From Streptomyces sp. NRRL F-5126 (lineage in GTDB: Bacteria; Actinomycetota; Actinomycetes; Streptomycetales; Streptomycetaceae): DNA of 64,000 nt. Below the pieces are notes generated by a model. The model saw only the letters and a list, made by a program, of their open reading frames with translations. It made no database searches and was not told the DNA's origin. The stretch spans positions 372,001 to 436,000 of the forward strand of contig NZ_JOFZ01000003.1 of NCBI RefSeq assembly GCF_000721265.1, in the 5' to 3' direction. Of the stretch, positions 51,700 to 60,805 are shown in pieces; the first letter of the stretch is position 1, and the number at the start of each line of letters is the position of its first letter. Both the position numbers and the translations under genes were made by a program.

Positions 51700-53556
51700 A
51701 TGACCGCACATCCCCCACCCTCCCGATCGCGCGCGGCGCTGCGGCGCTGCCGCCATGTCGTGCTCGCCCTCGGGGCCGCCCTGGCTCTGACGACAGGTCT
51801 GCTCCTTGGCGCCACAGGACCCGCGAACGCCGCCGGCTCCCTGCCCTGCGACGTGTACGGCGCGGCGGGCACGCCCTGCGTGGGCGCGTTCAGCACCGTC
51901 CGCGCCCTCTACACCTCGTACGACGGCAGCCTGTACCAGGTCACCCGGGTGCAGGACGGCGACAAGCTCGACATCGGGCTGCTCGCACGCGGCGGTTACG
52001 CCGACGCGGCCGCCCAGAACGCCTTCTGCACCGGCGCCACGTGCGTCATCAGCGAGATCTACGACCAGTCGCCGCGCCACAACGACCTGCTGATCGCGGG
52101 CAAGGGCACCGCCGGGGCGGCCGATGCCGGTGCCCTGGCCGACGCGCTGCACATCACCGTGGCCGGGCACGCGGTGTACGGCGTCTACATCGCGCCGGGC
52201 ATGGGCTACCGGCACGCGGTCGGCTCCGGCGTCGCCACCGGCGGGAAACCCGAATCGATGTACATGGTGACCAGCGGCACGCACGCCGACCGCGGGTGCT
52301 GTTTCGACTTCGGCAACGTCGAGGCGGCCGAGGACGACACTGGAGCCGGCCACATGGACGCGCTCAACATGTCCACGGCCCACGCCTGCGACCCCTGCCA
52401 GGGCGACGGGCCGTGGGTACAGGCCGACCTGGAGAACGGCATCTTCCAGGCGGACACCAACGCCCACAGCCGAAACGGCGGCAACTCCAGCCCCTTCGTC
52501 ACCGCCGTGCTGAAGAACGACGGGCAGACGTCGTTCGCGCTCAAGGGCGGCAACTCCCGGTCCGGTGGCCTCACGACGTGGTGGAACGGGCCGCTGCCAC
52601 CGGGATACGCACCCATGCGCCAGGAGGGCTCGATCGTGCTGGGCACCGGAGGCGACAACAGCAACAGGGGCGTCGGGTCGTTCTTCGAGGGGGCGATCAC
52701 CTCCGGCTACGCCTCCGACGCCACCGACGCGTCCGTCCAGTCGAGCATCGTGTCCGCCGGATACGCGGGCGACACGGCGGGCGTCGCGCCGTCGGCGATC
52801 GCCGCGCCCGGCGGGAAGTGCGTCGACGTGAGCGGCGACGACGTGGCGGGCAAGGGCACGGCCGTGCAGCTGTGGGACTGCCAGTCCTACGCGGCCGACC
52901 AGCACTGGACGCACGACTCCGACGGCTCGCTGCGCACGCTCGGGCGTTGCATGGACATCGCCGGCAACTCCACCGCCCAGGACGCCAAGGTCCAGCTGTG
53001 GGACTGCAACGGGGTCGGCGGGCAGAAGTGGGTGCAGCGGGCCGACGGCTCCCTGCTCAACCCCCAGTCGGGACGCTGCCTCGACGCGACCGACGGCGCC
53101 ACCGCCAACGGCACCCGCCTGCAGATCCACGACTGCAACGGAACCGCCGCACAGAAGTTCACCGTCGCCGGCGGCTCGACGGTCACGGGACCGGCCAGGA
53201 AGTGCCTGGACGTCTACAGCGACGACATCGGCGGCAACGGCAAGCCGGCGGAGCTGTGGGACTGCCAGTCCTACGCGAAGGACCAGCACTGGGTGCACAC
53301 CTCCACCAACAGGCTGACCACGCTGGGACGTTGCCTGGACATCGCGGGCAACAAAACCGCGCAGAACACACCGGTCCAGCTGTGGGACTGCAACACCGCG
53401 GGCGGCCAGGTGTGGGTGCAGCAGGCCGACGGCTCCCTGCTCAACCCCCAGTCGGGACGCTGCCTCGACGCGACGGACGGCGCCACCGCCAACGGCACCC
53501 GCCTGCAGATCCACGACTGCAACGGAACCGCCGCACAGAAGTTCGCACTGGGCTGA
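51700..53556 (+). CDS. Secreted GH54-type alpha-L-arabinofuranosidase with two ricin-type trefoils
   Basis: A 618-residue exported enzyme. The ATG at 51700 follows GGAGAAGAGG and begins a signal peptide that ends ANAA. The AbfB-like catalytic domain (about residues 40-365) starts LPCDVYGAAGTPCVGAFSTV and keeps the disulfide-rich GCCFDFGN and FFEGAITSGYASDATDASVQ, which holds the family nucleophile Glu. Two ricin-B beta-trefoil modules (CBM13) follow, each with QLWDCQSYA, LGRCxDIAGN and LQIHDCNGT repeats. It releases arabinose from extracellular arabinan or arabinoxylan. A strong terminator follows. Confidence 0.93.
   Translation: MTAHPPPSRSRAALRRCRHVVLALGAALALTTGLLLGATGPANAAGSLPCDVYGAAGTPCVGAFSTVRALYTSYDGSLYQVTRVQDGDKLDIGLLARGGYADAAAQNAFCTGATCVISEIYDQSPRHNDLLIAGKGTAGAADAGALADALHITVAGHAVYGVYIAPGMGYRHAVGSGVATGGKPESMYMVTSGTHADRGCCFDFGNVEAAEDDTGAGHMDALNMSTAHACDPCQGDGPWVQADLENGIFQADTNAHSRNGGNSSPFVTAVLKNDGQTSFALKGGNSRSGGLTTWWNGPLPPGYAPMRQEGSIVLGTGGDNSNRGVGSFFEGAITSGYASDATDASVQSSIVSAGYAGDTAGVAPSAIAAPGGKCVDVSGDDVAGKGTAVQLWDCQSYAADQHWTHDSDGSLRTLGRCMDIAGNSTAQDAKVQLWDCNGVGGQKWVQRADGSLLNPQSGRCLDATDGATANGTRLQIHDCNGTAAQKFTVAGGSTVTGPARKCLDVYSDDIGGNGKPAELWDCQSYAKDQHWVHTSTNRLTTLGRCLDIAGNKTAQNTPVQLWDCNTAGGQVWVQQADGSLLNPQSGRCLDATDGATANGTRLQIHDCNGTAAQKFALG
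53041..53544 (+). repeat. 120-bp direct repeat within the GH54 trefoil modules
   Basis: 53041-53160 and 53425-53544 are identical over 120 bases except one position (C/G within the GACGCGAC-GACGG stretch). They encode the same 40 residues at the end of each ricin-type module. Such nucleotide identity, including synonymous sites, points to recent duplication or gene conversion. Confidence 0.9.
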
Positions 53557-53573
53557 GCCCCGGTGGACCTACG

Positions 53574-53617
53574 GTCCCGCACCGGGCACACTCCCCGCCT
53601 CCCGCCCGGTGCGGGAC
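53574..53617. terminator. Long hairpin terminator after GH54
   Basis: A 14-bp perfect stem: GTCCCGCACCGGGC (53574-53587) with GCCCGGTGCGGGAC (53604-53617) around a 16-base loop, 17 bases after the stop codon. Confidence 0.88.
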
Positions 53618-53708
53618 TTCCCGTCACTTCCCGTCTCCGCGTGCCCGCAGGGCGCGAAAAGTCTGCACGAACCCTTGACCCAAGCTCCAGGGGCGCCCAT
53701 AGTGCTCG

Positions 53709-53735
53709 TTAATGCGCATTACTAATACGCATTAA
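53709..53735. promoter_or_regulatory. Operator C (ATTACTAAT core) before the second lacI gene
   Basis: TTAATGCG (53709-53716) and CGCATTAA (53728-53735) are perfect inverted arms around a centre that contains ATTACTAAT (53718-53726). The site ends 17 bases before the GTG start, downstream of a plausible TTGACC/CATAGT promoter, a classic position for autorepression. Confidence 0.75.
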
Positions 53736-53752
53736 TACGTCGAGGAGCACGA

Positions 53753-54856
53753 GTGGACGAGATCAGGAAGCGGTCAAGGCCGGGGCGCACCCCCTCGGCC
53801 CCGGGCCGCACGTCCAGGCCGCGGCAGGCCGAGGTCGCACGGGCGGCGGGGGTGTCCCAGGCCACCGTGTCCCTCGTGCTCGGCGGCAAGAAACAGGGCG
53901 CGGCCATCTCCGAGGAGACCCGGCGCAAGGTCCTGGAGGCGGCCGGCGCCCTCGGCTACGTGCCGGACCCCGCCGCCCGCAGGCTCGCCGCCGCGCGCAA
54001 CGACCTGCTCGGTGTCTTCAGCTTCACCGCCACCTTCCCCACCGACGTGCAGCACTCGTACTACCCCTTCCTCGTCGGCGTCGAGCAGGAGGCCGCCGCG
54101 CGCGGCTACGACCTGGTGCTGTTCACCGGGTCGAGCAGCGGCGGCGCGGGCGCCGCAGGCCCCGATGCCCTGAGCCGGGTGCGCCTGGCCGACGGCTGCC
54201 TGTTCCTCGGCCGCCACGCGCCTGCCGAGGAGCTCGGCCGGCTCGTCGCCGACGGGTTCCCCGCCGTGCACATCGGCCGCAGGGACGAGCTCGACGGCCT
54301 CGCCTGGGTGGGCGCCGACTACGTCAGCGCCGCGGCCTGCGTGGTCGCGCACCTGGCGCACCTCGGCCACCGGCGCATCGTGCTGGTGCGCGAGGACGAC
54401 GAGGCGCCCGCATCCACCGACCGCGAACGCGGCTTCCTCGCGGGGCTCGCCGAGGCCGGCCTCGACGCCGGCTCGTCCGCCGTGTTCCGCACGGCCGACC
54501 CGGCCGGCGACCTCACGGCGGCCCGGCTGCGCGACTGGGTCGACGCCGGCGTGACCGCGTTCGTCGCCGAGGAGACCGACACGGGCGGCGCCTGGCGTGC
54601 CCTGTGCGGGGCCGCCCGCGAGGCGGGGTTCGAGGCGCCACGCGACGTCTCGCTCGCGCTGCTCGGCAGCCCCCCGCCCGACCTGTCGCACGAGCGGGTC
54701 CCCACGGGCTTCGACATCCCGCGCCCCGAACTCGGTGCGGCGGCCGTACGGCTGCTCGCGGCGCTCGTCGCGGGGGAAGAGGCCGGAGAGCCGCTGGTCG
54801 CCTGCACGTTCAGAACCGGCGAGACCTCGGGGCCGCCCCCGGCCGCGCCCGCCTGA
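53753..54856 (+). CDS. LacI-family regulator (candidate master of the ATTACTAAT regulon)
   Basis: A 367-residue LacI/GalR protein. A basic 20-residue N-terminal extension precedes the HTH (QAEVARAAGVSQATVSLVLG) and hinge (PDPAARRLAAARNDLLGV). The effector domain is of normal length. The GTG at 53753 has a GAGGAG ribosome site. Operator C sits between its promoter and its start codon, and the same core occurs before the alpha-galactoside operon and the GH27 gene. It heads a plus-strand group with the FAD oxidoreductase and hydantoinase-like genes. Confidence 0.9.
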   Translation: MDEIRKRSRPGRTPSAPGRTSRPRQAEVARAAGVSQATVSLVLGGKKQGAAISEETRRKVLEAAGALGYVPDPAARRLAAARNDLLGVFSFTATFPTDVQHSYYPFLVGVEQEAAARGYDLVLFTGSSSGGAGAAGPDALSRVRLADGCLFLGRHAPAEELGRLVADGFPAVHIGRRDELDGLAWVGADYVSAAACVVAHLAHLGHRRIVLVREDDEAPASTDRERGFLAGLAEAGLDAGSSAVFRTADPAGDLTAARLRDWVDAGVTAFVAEETDTGGAWRALCGAAREAGFEAPRDVSLALLGSPPPDLSHERVPTGFDIPRPELGAAAVRLLAALVAGEEAGEPLVACTFRTGETSGPPPAAPA

Positions 54857-54967
54857 CCGGCACCGCACCGCCCCCGCGCGGAACCGGCACACCGCATCCC
54901 GCGACCCCGTGACCGCGATCCGCCGCAAACACAAGGAACCAGCACCACCCGCACCACAGGGAGAACC

Positions 54968-56578
54968 GTGACACCAGAACCGGACATCCTCGTCGTCGGC
55001 GGCGGACTCGGCGGCGTCGCTGCGGCACTCGCCGCCTGCCGCGCCGGCCGCAGCGTCGTCATGACCGAGGAGACCGACTGGATCGGCGGCCAGCTCACCG
55101 CCCAGGCCGTGCCGCCCGACGAGCACCCGTGGGTCGAGCAGTTCGGCACCACGGCCGCCTACCGGCGGCTGCGTGAATCCATCAGGGCCTACTACCGCCA
55201 GTGGTACCCGATGCGCTCCGAGGCCATCGCGCTCACGGCACTCAATCCCGGGGCCGGCCGCGTCTCGAAGCTGTGCCACGAACCGCGCGTCGCGGTGGCC
55301 GTGCTGGAGGCGATGCTGGCGGCGGACCGCGCGGCGGGCCGCCTCACCGTCCTCACCGAGCACCGGCCCGTCTCGGCCGAGGCCGACGGCGACACCGTAC
55401 GGGCCGTCACCGTGGAGGACCTGCGCGACGGCGGCAGGCGCACGTTCACCGCGCGGTACGTCATCGACGCGACGGAGACCGGCGAGCTGCTCGAACTCGC
55501 GGGCGTGGAACACGCGACGGGTGCGGAGGCGCGCTCCGAGTACGGCGAGCCGCACGCACCTCACATCGCCGACCCGCTCAACCAGCAGGGCATGACGGTG
55601 TGTTTCGCGCTCTCGCACCACGAGGGCGAGAACCACACGATCGACCGGCCGCGCATGTACGACTTCTGGCGCTCCTACCGGCCCGCGTTCTGGCCCGGGC
55701 CGCTGCTCGGGTTCCTCGCCCCCGACCCGCGCACCCTGGAGCCGGTGAGCCGCACCTTCGTGCCCAACCCCGCGGGCGACCCGCTCGCGGTGTCCGCCGA
55801 CCAGTCGGCCGACGCGGGCGACAAGGAGCTGTTCGGGTTCCGCCGCGTGCTCGCACGCGGGCTGCACAGGCCCGGTGCGTTCGACTCCGACATCACCCTC
55901 GTCAACTGGCCACTCAACGACTACTGGCTGAAGCCGCTGGTCGGCGCGGGCGAGCGGGCCGCCGCCGAGGCCGTCGCGGAGGCGCGCCAGCTCTCGCTGT
56001 CCGTCCTGTACTGGCTGCAGACGGAGGCTCCCCGCGAGGACGGCGGCACCGGCTTCCCCGGCCTCAGGCTCCGCCCCGACGTCACCGGCACGGCGGACGG
56101 GCTCGCCAAGTCCCCCTACGTACGGGAGGCCCGGCGCATCAAGGCCGTCACCACCGTCACGGAGCACGACGTCTCCATCGACCTCGTGGGTCCTTACGGC
56201 TCCACGCGCCACCGCGACTCGGTCGGCGTCGGCAACTACCGCATCGACCTGCACCCGTCCACGGGGGGTGACAACTACATCGACGTCGGCTCCGTGCCGT
56301 TCGAGATCCCGCTCGGCGCGCTCGTGCCGCGCAGGGTCCGCAACCTGCTGCCCGCCGGCAAGAACATCGGCACCACCCACATCACCAACGGCTGCTACCG
56401 GCTCCACCCGGTGGAGTGGAACATCGGCGAGGCCGCCGGCGCGCTGGCCGCCCACTGCCTCGGCGAAGGCGTGGAGCCGCACCAGGTGCAGGCCGAGGAG
56501 AAGGGGTTCGAGGCGTTCGCCGCGGTTCTCGACCGGGCCGGGGTGCAGCGCCACTGGCCAGACGTACGCGGTTACTGA
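54968..56578 (+). CDS. FAD-dependent oxidoreductase (FAD_oxidored family)
   Basis: A 536-residue flavoprotein with an N-terminal dinucleotide-binding motif ILVVGGGLGGVAAALAA and the following TEETDWIGGQLTAQ. ARYVIDATETGELLELAG is the second FAD-binding segment of this family (PF12831 type), and the C-terminal AGKNIGTTHITNGCYRLHP completes the site. Such enzymes are common in carbohydrate catabolic loci, but substrates are mostly unknown. There is no signal peptide. It lies between a LacI gene and a hydantoinase A-like gene. Confidence 0.82.
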   Translation: MTPEPDILVVGGGLGGVAAALAACRAGRSVVMTEETDWIGGQLTAQAVPPDEHPWVEQFGTTAAYRRLRESIRAYYRQWYPMRSEAIALTALNPGAGRVSKLCHEPRVAVAVLEAMLAADRAAGRLTVLTEHRPVSAEADGDTVRAVTVEDLRDGGRRTFTARYVIDATETGELLELAGVEHATGAEARSEYGEPHAPHIADPLNQQGMTVCFALSHHEGENHTIDRPRMYDFWRSYRPAFWPGPLLGFLAPDPRTLEPVSRTFVPNPAGDPLAVSADQSADAGDKELFGFRRVLARGLHRPGAFDSDITLVNWPLNDYWLKPLVGAGERAAAEAVAEARQLSLSVLYWLQTEAPREDGGTGFPGLRLRPDVTGTADGLAKSPYVREARRIKAVTTVTEHDVSIDLVGPYGSTRHRDSVGVGNYRIDLHPSTGGDNYIDVGSVPFEIPLGALVPRRVRNLLPAGKNIGTTHITNGCYRLHPVEWNIGEAAGALAAHCLGEGVEPHQVQAEEKGFEAFAAVLDRAGVQRHWPDVRGY

Positions 56579-56675
56579 AGACGCGGCGGCACACGGCCGG
56601 GCGGGTCAGCTCCACCTGCCCCGCCCGGCCCACCGCCCCCGACTCGCCACACAGCACGAGGAGGTGCCCAGACCA

Positions 56676-58805
56676 ATGACCACCCACCGTATCCGCGTCG
56701 GCATCGACGTGGGCGGGACCTTCACCGACGCCGTGGCGGTGGACGCCACGACCCTCGACCTGCTCGGGCAGGTGAAGATACCCACCACCCACCATCATCA
56801 GGACGGGGTCGCCCACGGAATCGTCGAAGCCCTCGACCGCCTGCTGGACCAGACCGGACACGCCCCCGAGGACGTGGCCTTCCTGGCCCACGGCACGACC
56901 CAGGCTACCAACGCCCTGCTCGAGGGGGACGTCGCCACCGTCGGACTCGTCGGCATAGGCACAGGACCCGGTGCCGTGCTGACGCGCCGTCTCGCCTCCC
57001 TCGGCAGGCTGGAACCCGCACCGGGCAAGCCGCTTCGGCTGTCGTACGCGCATGTCGCCGACCCCGGGGACCCGGCCGCCGTCACCGCCGCGCTCGACTC
57101 GGTCGTACGCGCAGGGGCCGAAGCGCTCGTCGCCACGCAGCCGTTCGCCGTCGACCGCCCCGACGGCGAGGAGGCCGTCGCCGCGGCGGCGAGGGCGCGT
57201 GCCCTGCCCACGACCGCCGCACACGAGATCACCTCGCTGTACGGGCTGCACAAGCGGACCCGTACCGCCGTCGTCAACGCCGCGATCCTGCCGCGCATGC
57301 TCGCCACCGCCGACCTCGTGGACTCGTCCGTCACCAAGGCGGGGGTCACCGCGCCGCTGATGGTGATGCGGTGCGACGGCGGTGTCATGTCGCTCGACGA
57401 GATGCGCCGCAGGCCGCTGCTCACCGTCCTGTCCGGGCCGGCCGCCGGGGTCGCGGGCGCCCTCATGCAGGAGCGCATCAGCGAGGGGCTCTTCCTGGAG
57501 ACCGGCGGTACGTCGACGGACGTCAGCGTCGTCAGGCGGGGGAAGGTGGCCGTCAGGCACGCCGTCCTGCTCGGCAAGTCGTCGTACCTCTCGGCACTGG
57601 ACGTGCGGACCGTCGGCGTCGGCGGGGGTTCCATGGTCCGCGTCGGCGGCGGGAAGGTCACGTCGGTCGGGCCGCGCAGCGCGCACATCGCCGGGCTGCC
57701 GTACGCGTGCTTCGCCTCCGCGGAGGACCTGCGGGACGCGAGGCTGGCGACGGTGCGGCCCATGGACGGCGACCCGGACGACCACGCCGTCCTGGACGCG
57801 GCGGGCGGCCGGTACGCGCTGACCATGACGTGCGCGGCCAACGCACTCGGGCGCGTGCCCGAGGGCGACTTCGCCCGCGCCGACCGGTCTGTCGCGCGGG
57901 CCGCGATGGCTCCACTGGCCGCCGCGCTGGGCCTGGACGTGGCCACGGCGGCAGCCGCGGTCCTCGACGCGGGCACCGCCCGGGTGCGTACCGTCGTCGA
58001 CCAGATGATCAAGGACTACCGGCTCGACGCGGACACGGCCGTGCTCGTGGGCGGGGGCGGCGGCGCCGCGTCCGTCACACCGCATCTCGCGGCGGCCACG
58101 GGCCGCGAGGGCCGCATCGCGCGCCACAGCGAGGTCATCAGCCCCATCGGGGTGGCGCTCGCTCTCGTGCGCGAGCAGGTCGAGCGCATCATCCCCGGCG
58201 CGACCCAGGAGCAGATACTCGCCGTACGCGCCGAGGCCGAGCGCGCCGTGACGGCCCAGGGCGCCGCGCCCGACGGCGTGGAGGTCGAGGTCACGGTCGA
58301 CCCGCAGACCAACACGGTGCGCGCGGTGGCGACCGGCGCGACGGAGCTGCGCACCCAGGACCGCGGGCACCGCGCGGACGACGCGGAGCGCCTCGGCGCC
58401 GCGGCCGCCAGCCTGCGCAGCGACCCCGCCTCGGTGCGGGTGCTCGCCGACACACCGTCACACACCGTCTACGGCACCGAGGTGCGCCGGCGTTTCCGCG
58501 GCACGCGGCACCCGGTGCGTGTCGTGGACGCCGACGGCGTCGTACGGCTGCACGCGCCGGACGCACGGGTCGCGACCACCACGGCGGGCGAGGCACCCCC
58601 GGTGCTCGCCACCCTTGTCGACGAGTCGACCTCGTACGGCGACGGCGGCGTGCGGGCGCCCGCCCTCAGACTGCTGATCGGCTCCCGCATCGCCGACCTG
58701 TCGGGCGTGCTCGACCCCGGTTCCCTGCTGGCGCTCGCCCGCAGCGAACTCGGTTCGCGCGGGGCCGACGAACCCGTCATCGCCGTCGTGGAGGCGCGGA
58801 CATGA
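56676..58805 (+). CDS. Hydantoinase A/oxoprolinase-like ATPase
   Basis: A 709-residue protein of the HyuA (N-methylhydantoinase A / 5-oxoprolinase alpha) family. The N-terminal ASKHA-type ATP-binding motif is GIDVGGTFTDAVAVD; the central domain has FLAHGTTQATNALLEG and LFLETGGTSTDVSVVRRG, and the last 200 residues form the usual C-terminal domain. The ATG at 56676 has GAGGAGG before it. HyuA normally needs a HyuB partner for ATP-dependent ring opening or carboxylation; none is present, and the next gene is an unrelated 212-residue protein. The substrate is unknown. Confidence 0.88.
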   Translation: MTTHRIRVGIDVGGTFTDAVAVDATTLDLLGQVKIPTTHHHQDGVAHGIVEALDRLLDQTGHAPEDVAFLAHGTTQATNALLEGDVATVGLVGIGTGPGAVLTRRLASLGRLEPAPGKPLRLSYAHVADPGDPAAVTAALDSVVRAGAEALVATQPFAVDRPDGEEAVAAAARARALPTTAAHEITSLYGLHKRTRTAVVNAAILPRMLATADLVDSSVTKAGVTAPLMVMRCDGGVMSLDEMRRRPLLTVLSGPAAGVAGALMQERISEGLFLETGGTSTDVSVVRRGKVAVRHAVLLGKSSYLSALDVRTVGVGGGSMVRVGGGKVTSVGPRSAHIAGLPYACFASAEDLRDARLATVRPMDGDPDDHAVLDAAGGRYALTMTCAANALGRVPEGDFARADRSVARAAMAPLAAALGLDVATAAAAVLDAGTARVRTVVDQMIKDYRLDADTAVLVGGGGGAASVTPHLAAATGREGRIARHSEVISPIGVALALVREQVERIIPGATQEQILAVRAEAERAVTAQGAAPDGVEVEVTVDPQTNTVRAVATGATELRTQDRGHRADDAERLGAAAASLRSDPASVRVLADTPSHTVYGTEVRRRFRGTRHPVRVVDADGVVRLHAPDARVATTTAGEAPPVLATLVDESTSYGDGGVRAPALRLLIGSRIADLSGVLDPGSLLALARSELGSRGADEPVIAVVEART

Positions 58806-59440
58806 CGCTCGCACTCACCCGTGCGGAACGCACCGCGCGGGACCTCGCGTACCTGGACGACACCGAGTTCGGCGCGCGACTCCTCGCCTCCACGCCCGTC
58901 CACGCGGGTCGCGACCACGGCCTGCTGCGCGAATGGGCCGCCGCGGCGGCCGCGTTCGGCACGTCCCTGCCCGCCGCGCCGCCCGTCACCGCACGCGTGG
59001 TCGAACGCGACGGCGGTCTCGCGCTCGGGATGCTGGCGCGCTATCGGTCGAGGCCCGCGACCGTCGAGCTGTACACCGACGCGATCGCCGCCGCCGAGGA
59101 GCTGGTGGACCGTCTGGGCTGGCGTGCCCTGTTCCCTCGCGGCTGCGTGCGCACTGCGGCGCTCGCGCACGAGGCGGTGCACGAGCGGCTCCACCACGGC
59201 CCCGGGAAGGCCGAGTTGAAGCGGGCACTGGGACATGTCGTGCTGTCCTTCGGCGGCAGGCAGGTGTACGGGTACGTCGCGGGCGCGGACGAGATAGCCG
59301 CGCACGCCTGCGCGGCCCGCACCGCGGGGCTCGGCCGCAGCCCGCTGCTCCTGGCGGAGGCACTCTCCGCCATAGCCGCACCGCCAGGGGCGGAAGCCGC
59401 CGGGCAGCCGAGGGACCGGCGCGGAAGAAGGAGGAGGTAA
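58802..59440 (+). CDS. Uncharacterised 212-residue protein with HExxH motif
   Basis: I do not recognise the family. The gene overlaps hyuA-like by four bases (ATGA), so the two are made together. In the centre, ALAHEAVHERLHHG contains HEAVH at 123-127. Thirty-seven residues after the motif, GADEIAAHACAART offers a third ligand (Glu164) in a helix of the kind seen in zincin-type metallohydrolases. There is no signal peptide or membrane segment, and the C-terminus is Arg-rich. It could be a metal-dependent hydrolase or a structural substitute for HyuB; both are inference. Confidence 0.75.
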   Translation: MTLALTRAERTARDLAYLDDTEFGARLLASTPVHAGRDHGLLREWAAAAAAFGTSLPAAPPVTARVVERDGGLALGMLARYRSRPATVELYTDAIAAAEELVDRLGWRALFPRGCVRTAALAHEAVHERLHHGPGKAELKRALGHVVLSFGGRQVYGYVAGADEIAAHACAARTAGLGRSPLLLAEALSAIAAPPGAEAAGQPRDRRGRRRR

Positions 59441-59442
59441 CC

Positions 59443-60732
59443 ATGGGCATCGTCATTCTGGTGATCATGGCGGCCGGAGTCGCCGCCATGCTGAGCCGCA
59501 AGCTCCCGACGGCGTTCGCGCTGGTGATCCTCGCCGTCATCATCGCCTTCGTCTCCGGCGCGCCGCTCACCGGCAAGAACAGCGTCTTGGACACGGTCCT
59601 CCAGGCGGGCGCCCCCGCTCTCGCCGCCACGATGATCGCCATCATCCTGGGGTCGTGGCTCGGCAAGCTGCTGGACGAGACGGGCATCGCGGGCACCCTG
59701 GTCAGGAAGATCGTCGAGTTCGGCGGCGACCGCCCCACCGTGGTCGGCCTCGGCGTACTCGCCGTGTCCACCCTCGTCGGCACCGTCACCGGGTCCGCCC
59801 CGGCCGCGATGCTCGCCGGCATCATCGGCATCCCCGCCATGATCGCGGTCGGCATACCCAAGGTGACCGCGGCGGGCACGATCCTGATGGGCATCGCCGC
59901 GGGCATGCCCTTCGAGCTGCCCGTGTGGCAGTTCTTCTCCAGTGCCCTGCACCTCTCGGTCCCCGAGGTGCGCGGCTTCATGGTCAAGCTGTTCCCGCTG
60001 GCGCTCGCGGCGGCGGTCCTTTTCGTCCTCATCGAGACGCACCGACGCGGCGTCGAGCACGCCTGGGCCTTCAAGACGCCGGTGGCCGGGAAACAGCGCC
60101 CTGCCTCGCGGCGTCAGCAGCTCGGCGACGCACCGTGGTTCGCGCTGCTCACACCGATCGTCCCGCTCGCGCTCGCTCTCGGCGCCCAGCTGGCGATCAT
60201 CCCGTCCCTGCTGGCAGGAGTCCTGTACGCGCTGGTCACGACGACCAGGCCGAGGGACATGAACAGGCGGCTGCTGCGTACGCTGTACTCGGGGTTCGAG
60301 GTCGCGGCCGCCCCGGTCGCCCTCTTCGTCGCCATCGGGATCCTGCTCGCCGCCGTCCAGTTGCCCGGCGCGGTCGACGCGCTCCAGCCGCTGGTGAAGG
60401 CCGTCAGCCCGCAGAACCCCGTGCTGTTCGTCGTCGTCTTCGCGGTCCTGGTCCCACTGTGCCTCTACCGGGGGCCGCTGAACGTGTACGGGCTCGGCGC
60501 CGGCATCGCCGGCGTGCTCATCGCCGCCGGCATCTACCCGGCGGCCGCCGTGCTCGGCCTGACGACCTCGTACAACCAGGTCTTCGGCGTCGCCGACCCG
60601 ACGAGTACGCAGACGGTCTGGGCAGCCCAGTACGCGGGCGTCGGCCCGCAGCAGGTGATGGCGCGAACGCTGCCGTACGTGTGGTGCGTGGCGCTCGGGG
60701 GATTCTGCGTCACGGCAGCGCTGTACCTGTGA
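59443..60732 (+). CDS. Ion-transporter-superfamily permease (carboxylate-type)
   Basis: A 429-residue membrane protein with about ten to twelve hydrophobic segments. Repeated Gly/Ser/Pro-rich re-entrant-like stretches (LVGTVTGSAPAAMLAG; MGIAAGMPFELPVWQ) recall transporters of citrate, C4-dicarboxylates or gluconate, but I cannot name the subfamily. The ATG at 59443 has one of the best ribosome sites in the window (AAGGAGGAGGT). It directly follows the HExxH gene and probably imports the compound processed by the FAD enzyme and HyuA-like protein. Confidence 0.75.
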   Translation: MGIVILVIMAAGVAAMLSRKLPTAFALVILAVIIAFVSGAPLTGKNSVLDTVLQAGAPALAATMIAIILGSWLGKLLDETGIAGTLVRKIVEFGGDRPTVVGLGVLAVSTLVGTVTGSAPAAMLAGIIGIPAMIAVGIPKVTAAGTILMGIAAGMPFELPVWQFFSSALHLSVPEVRGFMVKLFPLALAAAVLFVLIETHRRGVEHAWAFKTPVAGKQRPASRRQQLGDAPWFALLTPIVPLALALGAQLAIIPSLLAGVLYALVTTTRPRDMNRRLLRTLYSGFEVAAAPVALFVAIGILLAAVQLPGAVDALQPLVKAVSPQNPVLFVVVFAVLVPLCLYRGPLNVYGLGAGIAGVLIAAGIYPAAAVLGLTTSYNQVFGVADPTSTQTVWAAQYAGVGPQQVMARTLPYVWCVALGGFCVTAALYL

Positions 60733-60805
60733 ACCACGCGGGGAGCCGGTCACCCGCGGACTCTCAGGGCCGGTCACTTGTACGCATCAACGAGGGAGGC
60801 AGGCT

